The position numbers and the translations under genes are program-made. Shown piece after piece: positions 1-3,626 of a stretch of DNA of 5,475 bases; the stretch's first letter is position 1, and every line of letters starts with the position of its first letter. The stretch lies in contig DAOWCY010000314.1 of NCBI GenBank assembly GCA_030639305.1, positions 1 through 5,475 on the forward strand, written 5' to 3'. A model generated the notes under the pieces. That model searched no databases and was not told the origin of the DNA. It worked only from the letters and a program-made list of their open reading frames with translations. This DNA is from JAGLQA01 sp023135565. GTDB lineage: Bacteria > Acidobacteriota > Aminicenantia > UBA2199.

Positions 1-205
1 GCTCAGATAAAGTAATCCGCCCAATCTACATATCAAATACCCCTTAAAAAAGCTTAGGACACTCTTTTTCTTTTCCAAGTAGCAGAAATGGTGGTATCAT
101 TTAAGTGAGCGAAGTAGGGTCAATTTAGGTGAGCGCTATAGGAAAAGCTTGTTTTTTCGGCAAACTTTCAAAACCCTTTCAATATCTGATTCCTTTTTAA
201 ATTCA
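1..205. other. Non-coding stretch downstream of the phosphoesterase gene
   Basis: I see no supportable gene here. The stretch lies after the stop codon of the minus-strand phosphoesterase and is AT-rich. It contains an approximate direct repeat at 97-135, annotated separately. I found no GC-rich hairpin followed by a T run on the minus strand, so no clear intrinsic terminator for the phosphoesterase can be marked. Confidence 0.6.
97..135. repeat. Approximate direct repeat with TTTARGTGAGCG core
   Basis: Two copies lie almost back to back: TCATTTAAGTGAGCG at 97-111 and TCAATTTAGGTGAGCG at 120-135. They differ by one inserted base and one A/G change. Tandem repeats of this kind are found at the ends of some insertion sequences, for example the IS21 family, where several transposase binding sites lie inside each terminus. 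No transposase gene is visible here, so a relic or solo end is only a possibility. Confidence 0.5.
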
Positions 206-1039
206 CTAAAAAGGATAACCTCGCAGAAAATTCCCATCATAATCATTTATCGGGTCACGGGATAAATCGATTACTCTATGTGGAGAAGAGCCGTTGGCTT
301 TGCTGGTCGAAGTTCCACCATCATAACAGCGAGGAATACCCAGTTGACCGTTCCATATATGGCCATGATGATTGTGCCCGAAACACAGCGCATTGATTTT
401 GTGTTTCTCTCCATCCTCTTCCATGTACTCCTTTAAATGCTTTACAAACTTATCCGTATCCTTAAGCTCATGGGTCGGATGTAATGGGGCAAATATATGG
501 TGGTGCAGGTAAACCACTTTATACTTACACTCCACGACTCTTTCTTCTCTTAACCTTTCATCCATTCTCTTAAGCTGCTTTTCCCCGATTTCGCCATTGG
601 CCCACAAACTGTCGTACCAGTGCAATTCGTCTGCCATCGAATCTAAACCGATAAACGCAATTCGCTCGCCCTGCTGGCCGATTATGTCAATCTTCGGATA
701 TTCCTCTCTGTCTGTTTGGAAAAAATCATCATCCTTCTCAAAAAAAGCTTTCTTAAATTTTTTCACATTCCTTTTACTGTGATATAAGCCTTCTGAATAG
801 TCGTGATTACCGGGAATCGGGAGTACCGTATATCTTTCTTTTCTCAAAAAATCGATACACTCTTTTGCTTGTTCGTAATTTTTTTCAGTTGCCCTCTCTA
901 CTAAATCCCCAGTTAAAACAATTACGTATTTTTCTGCTTCAGGTTTTGTAAATTTTATCATCTTAATGATATGCTCGAACCTTTCATGCATATCTTGATG
1001 ACCGACGTGCAAGTCACTTAAATGGATAATCCTTTTCAT
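206..1039 (-). CDS. Calcineurin-like metallophosphoesterase (class III phosphodiesterase-like)
   Basis: This 277-residue protein has all the metal-binding motifs of the calcineurin-like phosphoesterase superfamily in order: D9-L-H11, G44-D45, G77-N-H-D80, the H179-H-H181 block, and G221-H-N-H-H225. Such enzymes use a two-metal centre to hydrolyse phosphomono- or phosphodiesters. The layout resembles the CpdA/Icc-like cyclic-nucleotide phosphodiesterase branch, but the substrate cannot be read from sequence. There is no signal peptide, so it should be cytoplasmic. The ATG at 1039 is well supported: AGGAGGT lies at 1044-1050 on the same strand, 4 bases before it. The gene is monocistronic here and diverges from the Lgt-like gene. 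Upstream on its strand lie imperfect palindromes (1077-1116) that could affect its leader. No clear terminator follows the TAG stop at 206-208. Confidence 0.9.
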   Translation of the reverse strand: MKRIIHLSDLHVGHQDMHERFEHIIKMIKFTKPEAEKYVIVLTGDLVERATEKNYEQAKECIDFLRKERYTVLPIPGNHDYSEGLYHSKRNVKKFKKAFFEKDDDFFQTDREEYPKIDIIGQQGERIAFIGLDSMADELHWYDSLWANGEIGEKQLKRMDERLREERVVECKYKVVYLHHHIFAPLHPTHELKDTDKFVKHLKEYMEEDGEKHKINALCFGHNHHGHIWNGQLGIPRCYDGGTSTSKANGSSPHRVIDLSRDPINDYDGNFLRGYPF

Positions 1040-1076
1040 ATTTACCTCCTAATTTTTTAATTTTTAAAGGACCAAA

Positions 1077-1116
1077 GAGTTTTCCGGCAAAGGTTTGACA
1101 GGCTGCCCGAAAACTC
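1077..1116. repeat. Imperfect palindrome built on GAGTTTTCCGGCA
   Basis: The left arm GAGTTTTCCGGCA (1077-1089) pairs with TGCCCGAAAACTC (1104-1116) at 12 of 13 positions around a 14-base loop. The same arm sequence, minus one T, recurs in inverted form at 1328-1339. This suggests a dispersed REP- or MITE-like element. It lies about 40 bases upstream of the phosphoesterase start, so it might lie in or near that gene's leader. Confidence 0.6.
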
Positions 1117-1192
1117 ATACTTATAAGGCCCGCATACACGCGCCCTAAGAATTCTCCGGCAGCCTGCCAAAACCGGTGCACTCACTCTCTGC

Positions 1193-1265
1193 GTAACAGT
1201 TAATCTGCCCGACGGGTACTGAACCCGTCTATTTAAAAACCCCCAACCGGGAGCCTCACTGTTAC
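1193..1265. other. Possible branched RNA or DNA fold
   Basis: An 8-bp perfect inverted repeat, GTAACAGT (1193-1200) with ACTGTTAC (1258-1265), encloses a perfect 7-bp hairpin: GACGGGT (1211-1217), loop ACTGA, ACCCGTC (1223-1229). Nested stems of this type could form a small structured RNA on either strand. I do not recognise a known riboswitch or tRNA, and there is no matching promoter or terminator, so this is only a structural observation. Confidence 0.35.
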
Positions 1266-1291
1266 TACTTACAGGTCCCTGTTTAAATCCG

Positions 1292-1340
1292 CGACTTCCC
1301 GGCAGTCCAACAATACAACCTGCGGCCTGCCGGAAACTCG
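1292..1340. repeat. Imperfect palindrome with TGCCGG arms, related to 1077-1116
   Basis: CGACTTCCCGGCAG (1292-1305) pairs with CTGCCGGAAACTCG (1327-1340) at 12 of 14 positions, including a perfect 7-bp core CCGGCAG/CTGCCGG. The right arm is an inverted copy of the left arm at 1077-1089. The pair of palindromes therefore frames a segment of about 260 bases, as in a miniature inverted-repeat element or a two-palindrome REP unit. Confidence 0.55.
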
Positions 1341-1382
1341 TCTATATTATAGTATAAAAATCTCCCGGCAGAGAGTAATGAG

Positions 1383-1468
1383 GTTGCAAAATGAAGGGTA
1401 ATTTCGTTGCACGGAAAGGAAAGGTATAGCACATATGTTGCACGAAGAGTAATTTCGTTGCAAAATGA
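1383..1468. repeat. Interspersed GTTGCA direct repeats
   Basis: GTTGCA occurs four times, starting at 1383, 1407, 1437 and 1457. Two copies sit inside a longer exact repeat, GTAATTTCGTTGCA, at 1398-1411 and 1449-1462 (51 bases apart). Two others share GTTGCAAAATGA, at 1383-1394 and 1457-1468. The spacing is irregular, so this is not a CRISPR array. It could be a degenerate repeat family or a cluster of protein-binding sites. Confidence 0.55.
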
Positions 1469-1552
1469 GCCTTTCTGAGCAAAACCGGCTGATTGGCAAC
1501 AATCTTGCATAACAAAAAAGGGACAGTCAATCATGATGCGAGGCTCACCCGG

Positions 1553-1597
1553 AAACGAATGAAATTAAACAAAAGTTTTGTTCAACTTTTTTCGTTT
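1553..1597. repeat. AT-rich nested inverted repeats
   Basis: AAACGAA (1553-1559) pairs with TTCGTTT (1591-1597), and inside it AACAAAA (1568-1574) pairs with TTTTGTT (1576-1582) around a single base. The fold is weak because it is AT-rich. I see no gene it would clearly terminate or regulate. Confidence 0.35.
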
Positions 1598-1610
1598 GTA
1601 ATTTTGGACA

Positions 1611-1699
1611 TTGGAGCTTGTAATTTGCCCCACCACGTGGGGAGGGGTTATGCCGCTGTGCGGCAGGGAAATTGTTTGAGATTTGGAGCTTGTAATTTG
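1611..1699. repeat. 17-base direct repeat pair enclosing GC-rich hairpins
   Basis: TTGGAGCTTGTAATTTG occurs exactly at 1611-1627 and 1683-1699, 72 bases apart. Between the copies are two perfect short hairpins: CCCCAC-CAC-GTGGGG (1628-1642) and TGCCGC-TGT-GCGGCA (1651-1665). The repeat is low in complexity and looks like an intergenic repeat family, but the hairpins would be stable in RNA. Confidence 0.65.
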
Positions 1700-1705
1700 T
1701 TATTT

Positions 1706-1727
1706 CCCGGCAAGCCGGGCTCTTTTT
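1706..1727 (+). terminator. Candidate intrinsic terminator (hairpin A)
   Basis: CCCGGC (1706-1711) and GCCGGG (1714-1719) form a perfect GC stem, realistically five pairs with a CAAG loop. A T-rich tail with TTTTT at 1723-1727 follows. This fits a Rho-independent terminator on the plus strand, but no plus-strand gene is recognised upstream. It could end an unrecognised small RNA or shield the downstream promoter from read-through. Confidence 0.45.
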
Positions 1728-1753
1728 GGTTCCGGCTTGTTCCCATTTTTTTT
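1712..1753 (+). terminator. Alternative hairpin with T run (hairpin B)
   Basis: AAGCCGG (1712-1718) pairs perfectly with CCGGCTT (1732-1738) across a 13-base loop. A run of eight T (1746-1753) begins seven bases after the stem. The left arm overlaps the right arm of hairpin A, so the two folds exclude each other. The gap before the T run makes this a weaker terminator candidate than hairpin A. Confidence 0.35.
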
Positions 1754-1768
1754 CAATACTGATTTTTT

Positions 1769-1786
1769 ATGTGCAAATTTGCACAT
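1769..1786. promoter_or_regulatory. Perfect 18-bp palindrome, CRP/FNR-like operator candidate
   Basis: ATGTGCAAATTTGCACAT is perfectly self-complementary. Its TGTGC-N6-GCACA layout resembles the TGTGA-N6-TCACA consensus of CRP/FNR-superfamily regulators, differing at one symmetric position. Its centre lies about 105 bases upstream of the start predicted for the Lgt-like promoter, so it could be an upstream activator site or a site of another dimeric regulator. No regulator gene is in the window. Confidence 0.45.
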
Positions 1787-1847
1787 TTGTACGCACGTCC
1801 CCAGTTTTCAGGCTTCCGTAGACACCATAAGCGAAGAACTTATACAG

Positions 1848-1877
1848 TTGGAAAAGGTCGAATAATTTTGATATAAT
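1848..1877 (+). promoter_or_regulatory. Extended -10 sigma-70-type promoter for the Lgt-like gene
   Basis: A consensus TATAAT at 1872-1877 is preceded by TGA (1869-1871), giving an extended -10. A partial -35 box, TTGGAA (1848-1853), stands 18 bases upstream. Transcription would begin near 1884, so the GGAGG at 1885-1889 would lie at the very 5' end of the message and the leader would be very short. Confidence 0.55.
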
Positions 1878-1895
1878 TAGGAATGGAGGTGCAGC

Positions 1896-2708
1896 ATCGA
1901 GCCTATATTTTTGAAGATCGGCAATTATGAAATATCGTATTATTTCGTATTCAATTTTATCGCTCTTCTTTTGATTGCTTCTATCATGTCTGTTAGGGCT
2001 AAAAAAGAAAATCTTAACTCGATAGATGTGTTTCTTGCCGTAACTTTGGGAGCAGCTTTTGCGGCTATTGGGGCTAACCTACCATCACTGGTAGAATTTT
2101 TTATAAATCATTTTCCTGCAATTATAAAAAATCCTTCATATATAAAAAATTGGGAAGCCACAGGAGGCTATTTTTTTGGCGCTTTTGCCGGGGGGGTGTT
2201 ATTTGTCCTGGTGTACGTCCGGAAATTTTTTAAAGGTAAAGCGCTGAATTTTTTAGATATTCTTGCTGCTGCTCTCCCTTTAGGCCAGGCTGTAGGGCGA
2301 TTGGGATGTTTTATGTCAGGGTGTTGTTATGGGAGGCCGACGAGTTTACCCTGGGGCATAAAATTTCCTTTCCTGGGGTTCAATCGTCATCCTTTCTATA
2401 ATGCCGCTGTTCATCCTACGCAAATTTACGAATTTATTCTCGATATTATTAATTTCATCTTCTTGCTTTTTTATTCAAGACAGAAAAAATTCGCGGGACA
2501 GGTCTTTTCACAGTATCTTATTAACTACGGTATTATTAGATTTTTCCTTGAATATTTTAGAGGTGATGTTTTTTATCTTCATGATTCAAATTTTAGATTT
2601 TTTTCGCTTACTTTATTTCAAATAGTAAGTTTAATTTTTGTTTTATCGGGTATAATTATGAAAAAAATCCTTAAAAAAAGGCTTGATAAAACGGCACGGT
2701 CATCATAA
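1896..2708 (+). CDS. Divergent Lgt-family membrane protein (prolipoprotein diacylglyceryl transferase-like), apparent ATC start
   Basis: The Lgt family moves diacylglycerol from phosphatidylglycerol to the lipobox cysteine of prolipoproteins in the inner membrane. This 270-residue protein has several hydrophobic segments (about 15-33, 45-68, 92-109, 181-193, 233-256), G134-R-L-G137, Y145-G-R147, P152-W-G154, H173-P-T-Q-I-Y-E179, and R215-F-F-L-E-Y-F-R222. The E. coli Lgt signature GRIGNF-NGE-WG is replaced by GRLGCFMSGCCYG, so the positions of Asn146 and Glu151 are cysteines. The SFHGG block holding His103 reads YFFGAFAGG. It may therefore be a diverged paralogue with another substrate rather than the housekeeping Lgt. 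Start: TTG at 1911 lies 21 bases after GGAGG (1885-1889), whereas ATC at 1896 is 6 bases after it and restores a typical Lgt N-terminus, M-E-P-I-F-L-K-I-G. No ATG or GTG is available in frame after the stop at 1878. Confidence 0.8.
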   Translation: MEPIFLKIGNYEISYYFVFNFIALLLIASIMSVRAKKENLNSIDVFLAVTLGAAFAAIGANLPSLVEFFINHFPAIIKNPSYIKNWEATGGYFFGAFAGGVLFVLVYVRKFFKGKALNFLDILAAALPLGQAVGRLGCFMSGCCYGRPTSLPWGIKFPFLGFNRHPFYNAAVHPTQIYEFILDIINFIFLLFYSRQKKFAGQVFSQYLINYGIIRFFLEYFRGDVFYLHDSNFRFFSLTLFQIVSLIFVLSGIIMKKILKKRLDKTARSS

Positions 2709-2756
2709 ACAGGTATTGCCCATGGATAAAAGCGGACATTTTCTTGTTTGAAATGC

Positions 2757-2785
2757 TTGAACTTTTAATAAGAGTGTGCTAATCT
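2757..2785 (+). promoter_or_regulatory. Possible promoter for the exported protein and peptidase genes
   Basis: TTGAAC (2757-2762) stands 17 bases before TAATCT (2780-2785), which is preceded by TGC, giving an extended -10. The -10 matches the consensus at only three positions, though these include the first two and the last. It lies in the 107-base gap after the Lgt-like gene, which suits a separate transcript for the next two genes. Confidence 0.35.
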
Positions 2786-2815
2786 CTATTTTAAGACAAC
2801 AGCATGGAGGTAAAT

Positions 2816-3604
2816 ATGACTGCTAAGAAATTATTGTTGTTAATCGTGGTAGTCTTCACGTTAAGTTTATTTTTGCAGGCCGAGAAGAAGGACCCGCCCA
2901 TACCTTTAGCGGAATTACAAAATCCAAAAAGCCCTTCATATGTGCCTATTCCTTATCCAAAAACCAGGGAAGAAATTATCACGGACGTAAAGTATATGAT
3001 TGAAAAGTTCTATGTGACCCGTGAAGGAATGCGTTCTTACGGTGAACCCAACCGTGGGCTTACGCTCTTTCCCAAATTGTTGGGGAATAACCCGGAATTG
3101 TATGTGGGCAAGATTGTTCCAGTAACCAGCAAAACAACCTCAAGAGCAAAACGATATTTTGTGATGGACATCCATGATCGTTCCGGCACAGTGGTTGCCA
3201 GGATGTGTTTCGAGGATTCGGGAATATGGGCGGCCAGCGGTTTTGCTACAGGACGATTTCCTATGTCCCCATTAATGTCGATAGAGGACGTAAAGAAACG
3301 TTTTGCAGAGCATTCAAACCCGGAACTTGCAGGATTAAAAGTTGAATCCATCGAATATGAACGTTATATAGCTCATTCGGCAGTTAATCCTGTATTAAGA
3401 ATAAATACTCTTAATGAAGTTTTTTATATGGATATAAAATATAATGTATATAGAATACAAAAAAAAGAAAAATTTTCGTCTTTACGGGAATTAGATTTTA
3501 AGCATTCCCGGGTATATAGAATTCGTAGTGTTCCACGGTCGTTCAATATTCTGCTGATCGACAATCTCAAAAATGAAGCTGCGTATCTTATTAAAGTTAA
3601 ATAA
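2816..3604 (+). CDS. Exported protein of unknown family
   Basis: I do not recognise this 262-residue protein. It begins with a clear Sec signal peptide: lysines at 4-5, a hydrophobic core at 6-20, and likely cleavage after L-Q-A22. A proline-rich segment (about 26-49) follows, then a mixed, soluble-looking domain with one cysteine, in R-M-C-F-E-D. There are no other membrane segments and no lipobox, so the mature protein should be free in the periplasm or outside. The start is the ATG at 2816, because GGAGG at 2806-2810 lies 5 bases before it. An in-frame ATG at 2804 overlaps that site and would put the binding site inside the gene. The next gene begins 22 bases after the stop, so the two are probably co-transcribed. 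A partner, substrate or inhibitor role for the downstream peptidase is possible but has no direct support. Confidence 0.75.
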   Translation: MTAKKLLLLIVVVFTLSLFLQAEKKDPPIPLAELQNPKSPSYVPIPYPKTREEIITDVKYMIEKFYVTREGMRSYGEPNRGLTLFPKLLGNNPELYVGKIVPVTSKTTSRAKRYFVMDIHDRSGTVVARMCFEDSGIWAASGFATGRFPMSPLMSIEDVKKRFAEHSNPELAGLKVESIEYERYIAHSAVNPVLRINTLNEVFYMDIKYNVYRIQKKEKFSSLRELDFKHSRVYRIRSVPRSFNILLIDNLKNEAAYLIKVK

Positions 3605-3626
3605 AATTGGGGTATTGGAGGATGTT

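Larger units (their letters stand above)
1040..1895. other. Long repeat-rich non-coding region between divergent genes
   Basis: About 850 bases separate the starts of the phosphoesterase and the Lgt-like gene. I see no convincing protein gene: open frames are short, lack a well-placed ribosome binding site, and read through the repeats. The region holds palindromic CCGGCA/TGCCGG elements (1077-1374), a possible branched fold (1193-1265), GTTGCA repeats (1383-1468), an AT-rich hairpin (1553-1597), a 17-base direct repeat pair enclosing hairpins (1611-1699), alternative hairpins with T runs (1706-1753), an 18-bp palindrome (1769-1786) and a promoter (1848-1877). Confidence 0.7.

Noticed and set aside
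1383..1468. CRISPR-like repeats
   Set aside because: Repeats are only 6-14 bases and the spacing is irregular (24, 30, 20). There are no cas genes in the window.
1283..1534. Minus-strand open frame of 83 codons in the intergenic region
   Set aside because: It reads through the GTTGCA and CCGGCA repeats, has no recognisable domain, and a second overlapping frame of similar quality exists. It is better explained as repeat-derived.
1493..1762. Plus-strand open frame of 89 codons
   Set aside because: It spans the 17-base direct repeats and hairpins, its translation is repetitive and without known features, and I see no good ribosome binding site.
1883..1930. Short ORF starting at ATG 1883 over the start of the Lgt-like gene
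   Set aside because: It is only 15 codons, its ATG overlaps the GGAGG site, and it is in a different frame from the well-supported Lgt-like reading. A leader peptide is not excluded but has no support.
2804..2815. ATG at 2804 as start of the exported protein
   Set aside because: It overlaps the GGAGG ribosome binding site, which is ideally placed for the ATG at 2816. The shorter form also gives a more typical signal peptide.
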